Shown: piece by piece, positions 8,846 through 20,147 of the stretch
Numbering within the stretch: position 1 is the first letter of the stretch
Layout: each line of letters starts with the position of its first letter
Assembly (NCBI GenBank): GCA_022539475.1
Contig: VCMS01000211.1
Coordinates: 1 to 64,000, forward strand
Direction of reading: 5' to 3'
DNA from: Gracilaria domingensis
Taxonomy: Eukaryota; Rhodophyta; Florideophyceae; Gracilariales; Gracilariaceae
DNA length: 64,000 bases
Made by a program: the position numbers and the translations under genes
Notes under the pieces: model-generated
Database searches by the model: none
What the model was told of the DNA's origin: nothing
The model's input: the letters and a program-made list of their open reading frames with translations, nothing else

Positions 8846-9298
8846 TCAGCGTTCGTTCACATGACCATCACCCATAGCATACTCTCTTAAGCTGTCCATA
8901 ACTTCGTTCTGAAACCGAACGGGAGGTTCCTGCTGTCCCAACACCCATTTAAGAACGTCAGGTGTGTCAGCATTCAATAAGTCTTCAGTCATAGATAACT
9001 GTCCGTCCTCGTTCATTAGCGGCACATGTTTCGCAGCCCAGTTGCCAAAGAGGATATCTAGTTCCAACCAACCTCTTTGTTTGCTCCTATAGATAATTTG
9101 TTTTTGCCGCACTGACACGTTATCGGGAATCTGTGCCCCTCCCTGCGGTGCACGCAGATGTTCTGCTTTCCATTCTTTCGCACCGTTGGCGAGGCCCCGT
9201 ACCATTACTGAGGCTTGGGAGACGGCTTGAAGGTCTGAGTAGCAAGTCTGAATGACACGGAGACGCTGCATTATACTCTGGTTGTGTGTCAAACGCAT
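8846..9298 (-). CDS. SDHAF2: Succinate dehydrogenase assembly factor 2 (Sdh5 family)
   Basis: 150 residues. The Sdh5 core is clear: an Arg-Ser-x-x-Arg-Gly-Trp-Leu-Glu-Leu-Asp block (RSKQRGWLELDILFG), a helical middle, then VLKWVLGQQEPP, the family's Trp-x-x-Gly-Gln-Glu-x-Pro signature. In mitochondria the protein promotes covalent flavinylation of the succinate dehydrogenase flavoprotein in complex II. The first 45 residues are basic, Ser/Gln-rich and free of acidic clusters, fitting a matrix presequence. The length is normal for the family. The start is the ATG at 9298; the next Met near residue 10 would also leave a presequence. It is convergent with the p24 gene on its left. Confidence 0.9.
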   Translation of the reverse strand: MRLTHNQSIMQRLRVIQTCYSDLQAVSQASVMVRGLANGAKEWKAEHLRAPQGGAQIPDNVSVRQKQIIYRSKQRGWLELDILFGNWAAKHVPLMNEDGQLSMTEDLLNADTPDVLKWVLGQQEPPVRFQNEVMDSLREYAMGDGHVNER

Positions 9299-10917
9299 TT
9301 CCTCGAAAGTGGCTCACGGATCGCAAGTGGTTTGAGAGCCGCGATTGGAAGGGCTGGGTTGTAGTAATACGGTACTAGAAGTATCCTTACCTTCAGTCCT
9401 TTGACAGCCGCCTCAAAGACTAGTCCTCAAAGCATCCAAAAGGCTTGATCAAACTTGTAAATTGCCCTTGTCTCCGACTCTTCACGAAGAAAAAGAAAGG
9501 GAGCTGGAATGCTCCCTCAACAAGGAGCAAAACATTCAGCACAGAGGATTCCAGACCAATCCCTCATGTCAGTACTAGCCCTGCTCAGAGTGACTTAGCT
9601 TCGCAGTTCGAGATGGGATGCGGCGCATATCAACTTGATATGGCTGAATGTGCTCAGTTGGCCGCCCGAAGTGTTATTTACAAGTTAAACCCCATTGAAG
9701 CACAAGATTTTTCTCCTCGACACTTAGGTTTAAAACGCTTAGAAGATATAAAGCTGAAGGACGAACAGACATTTCGTTCGTTCGTTCGCTCGCTCTTTCG
9801 CTCTCTCTCCGGACGAGACGTTAGAGAAGCAGCAGATATGCTGTACTATTATCTCCCAAGGAAGGACAGCAATTTTGGTGGCTGCCGTTTAATCTGCTTC
9901 TCTACAAACCCACCAAAGTTTTCGTTCAGGGGTTTTGCTCCCCTCTTTATCTTAGTACTGGTACCTGGCAGCGCGGTAGTTTTGCTTGTGAGCATCAGAA
10001 GAACACGTGACATGTCTTCAAGAGTTTCGTTTTCTTCAAACTTGCGTTCTCTTCTTCTTTAATGCTGACAACAACCTCTAATTCCTAACTTGAGGTAGAA
10101 CTACCGCGAGAGAAAGTTCTCTCTCGTCGGAAAGGCCAACAATATAGGTCGGTGTTGTTTACTCTGTTCTTAGACACTTAATTTTGTCGCACAGCTAGCT
10201 ACCTGGGGTAGTGTTTCTCGACAAGGGACATCTCAGCACCACATGGTGTTGACTCAAGACTTTTTGAGTTTGTCCTGACTTTTGTTCCACAGCTGCACCG
10301 TTGTACCGTTCAATCTTTCGTTGATGTACAAAAATTCTTTTGTCGCACCTTGCTCATGTTCGGTAGATGCCTTCTCTTCAACTTTGTCCTCGATCTTCAC
10401 TAGTCGCCGAGTCACGCTTCTTCTGCTAAGGTGCCCTTTCGATTTTTAGTGAAGAGCTTGAGGATGTTCGTTGTGTATTCGTTCGTGCACACTGTAAGAG
10501 TGGATTTCCTTCTTGCATCAAACAAAGAAAGAATGCGAATTGCTTTTCCCGGCATGTTGATACTTTCTCTGCCATCAGAAACAACCAACCCGGGGTGAGC
10601 AACTGGGCGATACCAAGTCAGTGCAGAACTTTTATTAGTTTTTAAAGACATGTTAACTGTATCTAGAACGATGCTTCGTACATTGCAAATTATGTGCATG
10701 TGTCTGCAATATAAGCCCGTCTCCAATCAAGTTTCGTAATATGCAACCGTTTCGCATGATTCACCGCCTATTCGAGTTAAAGGAGCAAAACGGCGCTGAG
10801 TAAGTACGACTTGGGTGGTAAAAAAAAAAAAGGGTCCTGACGCCTTCGAAACAAAACAGTGTTAGAGCTTTCAGGTGTTCTTGAGACAATGAGAGATTTT
10901 CGATCAAACTAAGATGA
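9299..10917. other. Intergenic; one doubtful ORF and a LINE tail relic
   Basis: A plus-strand frame at 9445-10062 (205 codons) covers part of this, but it runs through a TTCG/CTCG microsatellite near 9775-9810, has no recognisable domain and looks like chance. A LINE 3' end is seen at about 10095-10170. A 12-base A-run lies near 10820. Nothing else is supportable. Confidence 0.4.
10095..10170 (-). mobile_element. LINE 3'-end relic
   Basis: On the minus strand this reads LLAFPTRENF, matching the C-terminal LLAFLARENYL of the intact LINE end at 30.3 kb, and similarity continues into the 3' untranslated part. It is only about 75 bp, heavily 5'-truncated and degenerate. Confidence 0.5.
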
Positions 10918-11775
10918 TTAGCTCTTTTTCGGGGCTGCTTGGGCGGAACCATGTTGCGGCAAAACTTGCTTGCTGGCCAGACTGGCAAGGCGCGAAATCT
11001 TAGGGGCGCTGGGCATCACAAAACTGCCTTGTCTGCGCAATTTCTTACTGCCCTCTCTCGGCACTTGATTCGACGCATCCAGTAAACGACTGGCATGCTT
11101 AACGAGTTCTGTCTTAGTCTGTATGACTTGAAGCAAGCCGGCAAGTAAAATGGCGGAACAGGCTATGATACCCATGAGAGTCATTTGAAAGGCCATACTA
11201 TCAGTAATGGCAAACATGTCACCCTCGCGAATCCTTATGGAATCGATCTCGTCCATAACGGCGTCGATGGTGCTCTGGATGTGTCGAATAGTGTTCTCTA
11301 TCTGCTTGACGTTAGAACCGGTAGCCAACCCTTCAAGCGGTCCCCTCTCATCCTCAAACTCATCGGCTCCAGCCTCAGAGCCAAACGTGACGTATACAAC
11401 GCGATAGTCTCTGGCGCTATTGAAAGGCGCGCGGTTATAAACACAGAGCTTATACTCAGCCGGGGTAGAATGTTCATCGTGTCCATGATGTGGGCCAGCA
11501 GGCGCCACGACCGAAAACGTCTCATGTTCAATATCACTCTTACCCGACAACATATCATTGGTGACCCCCACTAACAGAAAGTAGCCAACGTCCATTTGCC
11601 CCTTTCCAAGCGCGACGCGGATCTCGCCGTGTAGCTTGGAATGCGCTTTTGCGTTCATGGTGAAGCACTGTGTGGCGCCGCGCGACAAGTGAAACATGAT
11701 GCTTTCCGGCTCTGCGCGCGCGCAGGGCGGCAGCAGCAGCAAGAGGACGACGAGGAGAAGGCATACGGACGCCAT
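10918..11775 (-). CDS. p24 (emp24/gp25L/TMED) family protein with long cytosolic tail
   Basis: 285 residues from the ATG at 11775, chosen because a strong signal peptide starts there (hydrophobic run VCLLLVVLLLLLPP, cleavage near ARA); the longer frame to 11931 only adds basic residues in front of it. The GOLD domain has the two cysteines in TQCFTM and KLCVYN, with a His-rich insertion (GPHHGHDEH). A coiled coil of about 40 residues leads to a membrane span (TLMGIIACSAILLAGLL). Unlike ordinary p24 proteins, whose tails are about 10-15 residues, this one has about 60 basic, Ser-rich residues after the span and ends APKKS, so no standard terminal dilysine signal is present. It is divergent with the MED18-like gene, 255 bp between starts. 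Confidence 0.88.
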   Translation of the reverse strand: MASVCLLLVVLLLLLPPCARAEPESIMFHLSRGATQCFTMNAKAHSKLHGEIRVALGKGQMDVGYFLLVGVTNDMLSGKSDIEHETFSVVAPAGPHHGHDEHSTPAEYKLCVYNRAPFNSARDYRVVYVTFGSEAGADEFEDERGPLEGLATGSNVKQIENTIRHIQSTIDAVMDEIDSIRIREGDMFAITDSMAFQMTLMGIIACSAILLAGLLQVIQTKTELVKHASRLLDASNQVPREGSKKLRRQGSFVMPSAPKISRLASLASKQVLPQHGSAQAAPKKS

Positions 11776-12030
11776 GCGGAGCGGACGGGGAGCGTCGACG
11801 AAGAAAGAGCGACCGCGCGGGCAGCGTTTGACGCTAAATGGTATACCCATGCGGCGCACTTGGAAAGCGCATCGAATGGTTTCTGTTCCACGTTTCCACC
11901 GTAGCGTGCCATATGGCGTTATCGCGGGCATTTAAAACCGCGTGACCGCAAGTGGGTGAAAGTGTTCCACCCTTGTCGCGCGAAGTTCGCTCGTCCGGGC
12001 GCGTCGAGCGGTTCGATTCGAACCGTCGCC
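11776..12030. promoter_or_regulatory. Divergent promoter between p24 and MED18-like genes
   Basis: A 255-bp GC-rich interval separates the two start codons. No TATA box is visible. Both genes are housekeeping types, so a shared bidirectional promoter is likely. Confidence 0.45.
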
Positions 12031-12723
12031 ATGATCGGTGTCACCACGGCTGCGCCCGAGAGCGGTGGCGATGCTTCCGCCATCATGCGCACGCTTATCC
12101 GCGGCACGCTGCCGCTCACCAACGCCGCGCCGCTTATCTTTCTGCTCAAGTGTCTGTGCCCAGAGAAGGGCCAACTGGGTGAGTTTAAAGAGTGGGACCG
12201 CGTGTACAACTCCACGTTGAACCCTAGTCTGCCCAACGCCTCCGTGCGACTGCGCACTCATCTGCCAGCCTCGCCGAACGCGCCGCGACATACGCACGCG
12301 CCGCGACATACGCTCATGTACTTTGGTGCGGCTGATGCCCGCGTGCCTGCTCCGTGCGAGAGACGTGCTGTTACTTTGGTTGATATAGGACCGGAGGCTG
12401 ATGCTATTCTGTCGTTGCTTGGATGTGTTTTTGCCTTTGAGTATATGAGGAGGGGACTTCGTTTTCGTACTAGAAACGGAATCATAATTGATATGTTTAC
12501 CATTGACAAGTTTGAGAAACGACATGATATTGCTTCTACTACTCCTTTAGTACCACCAGAAAACAATCACGCTGTCATTGAACTAATTTCTGAACAATCC
12601 GCAACTCCAGAAGAACTGCAAGCTTTTGTACATCACTTATCGCCATATATTCACATTCATGCTCCACCTCGACGGAAGATGTCTCCGAAGCGACGACTAT
12701 CGCCGCAGCCGAAGCCACAGTAA
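12031..12723 (+). CDS. MED18: Mediator subunit 18-like protein
   Basis: 230 residues from the ATG at 12031, which has a good context (gccATGa); an in-frame ATG at 11956 would add 25 residues. The C-terminal half shows the MED18 beta-barrel signature: a Leu-Gly-hydrophobic strand, FEYMRRGLRFR, then a basic Ile-rich strand, and near the end a Glu-Leu-hydrophobic strand followed by FVHHLSPYIHIH, equivalent to the family's closing helix and strand. MED18 sits in the Mediator head module with MED20 and helps RNA polymerase II initiation. The middle is linker-like and contains a small duplication (APRHTH/APRHTL). The last 15 residues are basic. Confidence 0.72.
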   Translation: MIGVTTAAPESGGDASAIMRTLIRGTLPLTNAAPLIFLLKCLCPEKGQLGEFKEWDRVYNSTLNPSLPNASVRLRTHLPASPNAPRHTHAPRHTLMYFGAADARVPAPCERRAVTLVDIGPEADAILSLLGCVFAFEYMRRGLRFRTRNGIIIDMFTIDKFEKRHDIASTTPLVPPENNHAVIELISEQSATPEELQAFVHHLSPYIHIHAPPRRKMSPKRRLSPQPKPQ

Positions 12724-13092
12724 CTAATAGTAATAGAAGCATTTTTTCCACGGAGCCAACAGAGCCTGCGTTGAAGCAATGCTTCTTTTCCACCATCGAA
12801 ACGATTTCTTTGCGCTTTGTTGAGAAGGAGGAGTCGGTCCTTTTGACGTAGCTCGGTACATTCTTGATAGGTTAAGCATTGAAAAGTTCCTCTTGTCCAT
12901 GTTACCAACCGAAAAGGTTAGAAATGAGTCTTCTTGTAGCTCCATCACCTCCGTATATCGTGCGTGTGTGACCTCAAAGTCATCCACAAAATGAGCCCGT
13001 CTTCTTGGGAAAAGCAGCGAATTCAGATTGGCTGGTGAATTGCCTTCGTCGGGGAACCATGGCGTTGGATAATGTGCCTTTGTACCGCCCAT
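12724..13092 (-). CDS. Hypothetical 122-residue ORF
   Basis: No family is recognised. The frame ends one base after the MED18-like stop on the other strand. The same DNA upstream is also open in another minus frame (12980-13243) that begins with a hydrophobic stretch, so the pair could be one gene broken by a frameshift, or both could be chance. The C-terminus is basic and aromatic (WWKRS, KKCFYYY). I would not assign a function. Confidence 0.2.
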   Translation of the reverse strand: MGGTKAHYPTPWFPDEGNSPANLNSLLFPRRRAHFVDDFEVTHARYTEVMELQEDSFLTFSVGNMDKRNFSMLNLSRMYRATSKGPTPPSQQSAKKSFRWWKRSIASTQALLAPWKKCFYYY

Positions 13093-13259
13093 GCTGAGCT
13101 ATTGCTGATATGGCTGTCGTTGTGAAAAGGGGGATTGTAGAGAGTATTCCAAGCGTTTCCACTAGGGGCAGCCAGCTGACAACGACACCATGAATGGGAA
13201 ACGACAGGCATGGTCCGGCTGATGATGCTCCTACCTCCACCACCGAGCTCTCTCTGCTG

Positions 13260-13267
13260 TATAAAAG
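13260..13267 (+). promoter_or_regulatory. TATA box TATAAAAG
   Basis: A consensus TATA box 76 bp upstream of an ATG at 13343 that opens a 60-codon frame ending at 13525. The frame has no recognisable domain; it might be the first exon of a gene or irrelevant. Confidence 0.4.
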
Positions 13268-14819
13268 GACCCCCCGGTCACTTTAAGTTTATATCAATAC
13301 GAGAAACTGCCGACCCCCGCCCCTCATCGCTACCCTCTTGTCATGAGACGATTTGAGGATGTCTGGCGACCAAAATTTAAGGTTGCTCTTCTTCCGCACA
13401 GGCGTCTGCATGATAAAGCGCCCGCCTTCATAACGATGATACTTCGTTCCACGCTCCGTTTTGTTCCACTCGCGGTATCAGTTTCGAGTACAACCGATAT
13501 GACTCGCGGACGATGCACGGTATAATCATCGTGAGAGGCAACGATTAGGAGGCACTATCTCGCCTTTTTTGGAAAGCTGACAAGTGTTTCGCATACAGGC
13601 AATTCCCAAACCCGTATTGAAGACGCGCAGATAGCGCGTAATATTACTTGGCGCGAGAACAGGAAAAATACGCGGCAGTCGAAAGGCATATCTTTGCTTG
13701 TTTGAAGCGTGTATCCTAGCTTGAGCTGGTGTTCGAACACAATTGTTATCATAGTCGCGCAAAAGGTGCATGAACGAGCTGTAATGTTAACTACCTTGAA
13801 CGCTACATCGCCAGACTCGCATGAGACTCAAGTGGCACCAAAAGGTGGCATATTGGCATATGTAAAGGCCAAGGGCAGTACACACCTTTGACATCTTTTT
13901 GTTGCAAATGCCACACTGCGCGCGGCTAAACCGTAAGAATTGTCTCGAGATGCTTTTCCTCTTTCGCCCTTGAGACATAAGTTCAAACTGTAGCCAGGAA
14001 CGTGGAGCACTAAGCAACTACCGAGTCGATACGGGGCAACGCGTCGATACTCGACGCTATGAGAAAATTGGGAGGCAGTCTGGTAGAGAGTTTTCTTTGG
14101 GAGAAACAAGCATTCATGTCTACCGTGAATTAGACCCATCTGTCGTACATCATGCTGTGTCTGGGTGACAACCTGTAGGTGACAACCCATGGATTGGTAA
14201 ATCTGTAGAAAAGCTTTTGGCCAACAAACCTATTCACCCAGATCTCGCTCTCGGGCTATGTTCAAATGAAGTTTGTTTGCGTGTGTGTGCGAAAGCTACT
14301 TAAAGAAACGCGCTGCATTTTGGCGGTATTGAAGCGCCACGAGAGCGTTTTAGAGTTCGATTGGATGCGCGAAGCTTAGAAGAGGAACGTAGAGGCTCTT
14401 GTCGCGAGTAGTCTTGCGCTCAACCTGCCTATGAATAGAAACGTGGAACTCGCCCCTTTCCCCTGAAAACTTTCCAGATTCATAGCAGTTTGTATGCAAT
14501 TCTGTCCAACAAGAACAGGCCTCATTCTGCACTTTTCAGACAAGCGCCCCACGATCGCATGGAATCCGTGGCGGAACCTGCTTCCAAACCTATTTCCTTC
14601 CTGTGACTCTCAGTTTGTCAGGAAAGCTATGAGCGACTTGCTTCAGAGGATAAGAAGGTATATGAGATAGATGTCCTTATATTTCTCCCCATGGAGTAAG
14701 TGCTTCTGTCAGTTGCTCTCTCTCTCTCAAGCCCCATTTACGACAGTTGAGAGCGGCGATCTATTCTCTCTCTCTCTCTCACACACACTTTATGGGTGTA
14801 ACAGGCTAATCCTGGCGCG

Positions 14820-14880
14820 CTGCAGAACGTTTCTCTGGAAAGAAACGTTCTCTCACGAGGAAGCCCAAAACCTTTTCAGG
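14820..14880 (-). mobile_element. Degenerate LINE 3'-end relic
   Basis: The sequence AAGAAACGTTCTCTCACGAG and its right flank resemble the reverse complement of the LINE C-terminus (ARENY region) seen at 10.1, 27.2 and 30.3 kb, but the frame now has a stop. It is overlapped by a 10-bp inverted repeat, 14824-14833 with 14842-14851. Confidence 0.3.
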
Positions 14881-16161
14881 TCATTTTCTAATCACAGCTA
14901 GCCGCTGACGATCACTTCAGAGCGGGCAGACACAAGGGTCGAGACAAGGTTTTCGTGGGGCATCTCAGAAATTAATGCTCAGCTGTATTCAATACTCTAG
15001 GTCTGCAACTGCAATCCAGTCTCTTGGCTTGCGCATAAGTACCAAAACGATGCAAATATGGTGAATATGCAACGTAAAGTTGTGCCAACGTAGACTCCGC
15101 TTCTCGTTGGGACAGAACTTTTCCAAGCTCCTGTTGTAGCGCTTGCAGTAAAGGCCTTCTTTCATTGCGATCTATTGAAGGTCAGCATCGCCAGGTGAAT
15201 CCCAAATATTCAATGTTCAAAGGGGTAGCAACATTCGGCTGTCAATAATTGCTCTAGAGAGAGAAACATTCACCGCATTGCGGGGAGCAACGTGGTTTCT
15301 GGAACCGCCTTGCTCTCACAAAGATGTCGCCCACTAAAGCTGCTGTTTTGCTCTCTCAGCAAGACTTCGAAGTGCAGTTTGAGTGGTCGCCCCTTCACTG
15401 CTCTCCGACTCGAGAAAAAAGGAGCTGCAAACATTTTGACAAAGACAAGTACTCGGGCAAGCGTGACACGCAGGACGCTTACAAGACATCATATGTGATT
15501 CGAAGGTTAACCGAAGAGCACTACAGGTTCAAGCCACGAAATATTGTATATCGGACAACAAGCACACTGCTGTTAATGGAAGCTGTTGCAGAGTATTGTC
15601 CTCAAGGACATACTAGTAAGGAAAAAAAAAAAACGGGTGAGCTGTGGTTACACCATACCTTTATACCCTTGTAGTTCATTGGCACCACATGGCCGAGCAG
15701 CTGCAGGCCCTGCGCAATTTTTGTTCTCATGCGTATCGGTGGCAAGTATGTGGCTCAGTTGCTGCTCTCTTGTACAACATCTGGGCCCTTGTTGTGCGGT
15801 GATACCATGCCTTGCACGGAGAGCATAACCGTATCGCAATGTGTCTGCCCAAGTGCCTATCGCGACCAAATCCACAGAATCAACCATGGACTGAGCTACA
15901 AGTTCAGCACGAGTATCTTGTGACCGCGTCGCGTTGGTGTCTTGATTTTAGTTTAATGGCGAAGCATTAGACGTCACCACAACGTCTCAGTCTGGCCGTC
16001 CACGCGAAAGACATTCGCAGCCGAAGGCTTGCCGGCTATGGCCTTGGACGTGTGTCCATGGTATGTGCAACACGAAGGCAAGTGCCGCACATACGCCACG
16101 GAGACATGGGGTAAGGAACTCGCAGCATTTCCCGTGAGTCAGAGCTGTGTCGTACGAAGGC

Positions 16162-16192
16162 ACAAACAGCCGCCACCATGACGGCTGTTTGT
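16162..16192. repeat. 11-bp perfect hairpin
   Basis: ACAAACAGCCG at 16162-16172 pairs with CGGCTGTTTGT at 16182-16192 around a 9-base loop. It is isolated in intergenic DNA; function unknown. Confidence 0.5.
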
Positions 16193-16994
16193 CATCACGA
16201 GACTTGTTTGTGCTCGTGCTATCCACCTTTGGTACCACTTACGAGTGTAAGCAGGTGTGCTTTCTGCAGTGAGATGTTCTCGCACCCACCACCTGTATGA
16301 AACAAACCATCACCAAGGTATGATATACTCCAACTGCCAAGTGACAAAGCGTCGTAGCTTCATGCATGAGTTGGTTACCACCACTAGCGCGGCCCCTATT
16401 AATCATCCTAGCGTTCAAAAATGCTTCTCCAGCTTCACTTCGCGTGCGATATTATCTTTAAAGCTTGCATCTTACCGAGGGTACAAGCATATCGTAAATC
16501 TGTTGACAGTACTGTGCCTACCTTCCTGTAGTGCGAAGAGGTCTATAAAACTCAATGTGCGTACTGCTGGCAGTTTGACATGAGACATGTTGCTCATGAG
16601 CATTAAAAGTCAACTTGAACACTAAAAGTCAAGTTGGCGATGGTGTGTCACCTTCGCAACTTTTTCAAGGGCACAGGGTTTACCACTCTTGTTAGCTTGA
16701 TTCACTTGGTGGGCCGTCCGTTCACACGCAGAAAAGGAATAGACGCGGGCCCGAGTAACACTGCAAACCGAAAGACGGTGGACAACAACCCCCCCGCCCC
16801 ATACAGGTGAACAGAAACAGCATTTGTCTATTAGGACCAGTACAGAAGATGTGATCTGCACCGACCTGTGGTCATACACCAACTCGATGCTGACCACGTC
16901 TATCCATATCTTCAGACACCTAGGATACAGTATGAGTCCCTGTTCGTTTATATACACAAATAAAAACAGATTAGATCTCAGCCGGTTGAACACA

Positions 16995-19215
16995 TCACCG
17001 AGGTTGATATACATGATGTCCTGACGTGCTTGCTTGATAAAGCGAGCCATGTCCTCCGAATGGAGCGCCACTCACTTGCGTTCCATACGGCAAAGAGCCA
17101 TACGTAGAAGACGGATTATAGGACGGAGGCCGATACATTTGTCCGAATGGACTGGGCACAGAAGTGGGAACAGAATGACCCATACCCGTTTGAGCCGGCA
17201 GAGCACCACTTTGACCCGGAATATACTTTGACTGCATGGGCGTGTACGTTCCATGTGTACTGTGATATATGCCGAACGCACCAGCCGTCGATTGGGTCAG
17301 CTGCGGTGGTGGAACCACAGCCGGAGCCACAGCTGGGCTGGTCGGCAGCGAGGGTACAGATGGGCTGCTAGCACTGAATGTGCGATGCAATGAAACGGTC
17401 GACGTCATGTCGTTGTTCGGATAAAACGGACCCACAGAGTGCCGGCGAACCGGAGAGGGCGGTTGTATGTCTTGCGGCTTGATTCCCCGACTTCTCATGT
17501 ACGACAAGAATTGCTCCGGAATCTCATCCAGAACCTCTCTTGCCAGCTGGTGCGTGTTGAATCGATGCTTGTGAAATGGCACAAACTGTACAATATCTCT
17601 TGCACACGGTGTGCCATCCGTGGAGCACAACGGCTCAGTATCGCCGTCAAGTTTCTCCAGCTCTGTAAACTTTGACTTGCCGACGCCCACAATCACAATA
17701 GAAAGCGGCAAGTCAGCAGCAGAGCAGATCAGATTGGCCACATCAGCAAAGTCTGAAAACTCGCCATCCGTAATCACAAGCAGGACGGTGTACACAATCT
17801 TGCCGTCGCGACCGTTCTCAGCCTTTGCGGTCTTGATGACGTGCTCCAGCATGGGCCCATATCGACAGGGCTGAAACGGGGCGACACGATTGAGGGCGGC
17901 GTAGTAGGCATGAATCACATCCTCAATGCCGTTACATTCCGGCTGTGTGACATAATTTCCAGTGAGCGCAAACACATGAGCAGCCTCTTCATACAGAGGC
18001 GGTAACGCAGCACCAAACGCGTATGCAGGAAAAGTCTTTGTAGTGTCATAGGCGCCCAACACACTGCCCACGGCGCGCAGGGCAATGACGTATTCGTTTG
18101 GATTGGCAGGGTTCTTGTACTGCAATGAAGTAGGATCGGCAGGGTTGCCGTTGGAACTGGACATGTCAACAGCAATGACGGTGTTGATGACGACGCCGCT
18201 CTGAATATAGTCGATGAAAGAGAAGGGAACTGATACATCGCACTTTTTGATAATGAGAGTACCGGCCGATACATAGTTGCCCTTTCTTCTCCGCTTCTTG
18301 AGTTCAAACTTGTTGGCCATCGGATTGGTGGCGGCGCTCTTGGCCTGTCTCAAGGAGAAGGTGACGCTGCCGCCCTGATAGTAGGAGCCCCATCGCTCGT
18401 AGTTGAAAAACTCAATCTTGAGCAGGCGGTCCAGGTCGCCGTTGACCAGGCGCGCAAGCGACTTGCACACGGGGCGGTACGCGTTCTCGTGCTTGCCCGC
18501 GGCGTAGGACTGGTGCACCTCCGAGTACACGACGGGGCTGAAGGTGAGGTCGTTGTTCTGGCGGCTGAGGACGTAGAACGGGCGCTTTGCGCGGCGCAGG
18601 TTGAAGGCGGAGAACTGGAGCGTGACGCTGTCGCCCAGGTCGCCCTTCTGCTCCTCGCCGCGGATGGTGAGCACGCCGCGGTTGGCGCCGTTCTTGGCGT
18701 TGTGGCGCACCGGGAGCTCGAGGGTCTGGTTGTCGGCCAGCACGACCTGGGCGACGGTGCAGCGCACGTGGCCGATAAAGTCGTGCTTGGACAGGTCGTC
18801 CGAGCGCGAATCGCGGTCGTAGATGTCGAATCGCAGCAGGGTGTTGCTGCCAAAGTGGTAGTCAATGGCAAAGGTGGTGCTCCACTTGGGCGAGAGGTTG
18901 TTGTACACGGTCTCGGTCTGGTCGATGCACATCCACGCGTCGGGCGGGTCCGGCGGAGGCGGAGGGCACGTGCTTGTACAGCACGACGAAGGGGTCGCTC
19001 TTGCCGCGGATGTCCATGTTGGGCAAGCCGCGCGCCTCGAGCTGCAGGCAGATGTTCATGGAGCGCGCGGCGGCATCGTCGGGCGCGCTCGGCGAGCGCG
19101 CGGCGGGCGAGAGCGGCGCGCTGTTGTCGCCGCCGGAGGCGGAGTCGGACGGCGACGACGAGCCGCGGCGTCGCGCGCGCGGCAGCTCGAACGAGGAGGA
19201 ATTGGAGACGTTCAT
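16995..19215 (-). CDS. Copine (C2-C2-vWA), apparent frameshift in C2A
   Basis: Copines are calcium-dependent phospholipid-binding proteins that bring partners to membranes. The gene starts at the ATG at 19215 with about 50 Ser/Pro-rich residues, then C2A (MNICLQLEARGLPNMDIRGK, SDPFVVLYKH). One frame ends in gibberish after about residue 95, and another picks up C2A at CIDQTETVYNNLSPKW, open from 18932 down to 16995. C2B and the copine vWA domain follow, with MIDAS-like VDMSSSNGNP and the family's NPNEYVIALRAVG block. A Pro/Ser/Tyr/Gly-rich tail of about 130 residues is longer than usual. Joining the parts needs one base skipped between about 18933 and 18970, in a CCTCCGCCTCCG-type tract. Sequencing error, a true null allele or ribosomal frameshifting cannot be told apart here. 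Confidence 0.88.
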
Positions 19216-19751
19216 GGGCGGGGGCGGTGGGGGGGGCGTGTGGGGTGGGGCGGGCGCAAGCGAGGTGGTGGCGGCGCGAGGCCGGCGGGGCGGCCGGGCG
19301 AATCTGTAGGGAGCGCGGGGGGGTGGGCGGAGGCGGAGGGGGGCCGGAAGGCGCGGCGGGGAAGGGCGCGGGGCGAAGGCGCGGGCGCGGGGTGGAGGGC
19401 GGCGGACAGGCGGCGCGGGCGTGGCGGCGGGGCGGTAGACGGCGCGCGGGGCGCGCGGCGCGCGCGGCGCGGCGCGGCGCGGCGCAGAAGCAAAGAGGCA
19501 ACGGCGCAGGCGCGCGAGACGCGCGCGCGCGTGGCGATTTGCGGCGGCCAATGGCACGCGCCGCAGCCGCCGCGGCTGCTCGCGCCTCGCGCGCGCGCCG
19601 CAGCCGCGGCAGTGCCGCGCGCGCCGCGCCGCGCCGCGCCGCAGAGCGGCCGCGCCACGGCGCCATGGCGCGGCGCTCAAAGCGCGCGCGCCGCGGCGGC
19701 GCCGCGCCGCCGCGCCGCCGCCGCCGCCGCCGCCGCCGCTATGCGCCGCAG
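19216..19751. promoter_or_regulatory. Very GC-rich divergent promoter, copine / WW-AIM24
   Basis: CG-dense DNA with many GCGC and CGCCGC runs. Immediately before the copine ATG the coding strand is rich in C tracts. Long frames on both strands here are by-products of extreme GC. An in-frame ATG at 19665 could extend the AIM24 protein by 29 very basic residues. Confidence 0.5.
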
Positions 19752-19955
19752 ATGAGCGACCGCCACGCGCTGCCGAGCGGCTGGCGCCGCCTGTCCACGC
19801 CGTCTGGCCACCCGCTCTACTACTGCGACGCCACGCGCCACACCACCTGGCGCCCGCCGCACCCGTCCGCAACGCCGCCGCCGCTGCCGTCGCCGCCGCC
19901 GCCGCCGCCGCCGCGCCGCTTCCCGATCGACGCGGCGCCCGCGCCCGCGCGCGCA

Positions 19956-19989
<34 letters not shown>

Positions 19990-20056
19990 CGCCCACGCCT
20001 GCACCCGCGCTAGTGCCCGTGCCCGCGCTCGTGCCCGTGCCCGCGCTCGTGCCCGT

Positions 20057-20147
<91 letters not shown>

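Larger units (their letters stand above)
13526..16994. other. Gene-poor 3.4-kb interval
   Basis: No credible coding gene was found. It holds CT microsatellite tracts near 14720 and 14770, a degenerate LINE tail near 14840, an A-run near 15625, and an 11-bp perfect hairpin at 16162-16192. Plus frames at 15324-15674 and 16257-16583 have no domain and are probably chance. Confidence 0.4.

Noticed and set aside
9445-10062. 205-codon plus-strand ORF
   Set aside because: It passes through a TTCG/CTCG microsatellite, has no recognisable domain and ends in Ser/Arg/Leu low complexity.
18489-19751. N-terminal 420-codon extension of the AIM24 frame
   Set aside because: It overlaps the conserved copine coding strand antisense and is Arg/Ala low complexity caused by GC-rich DNA.
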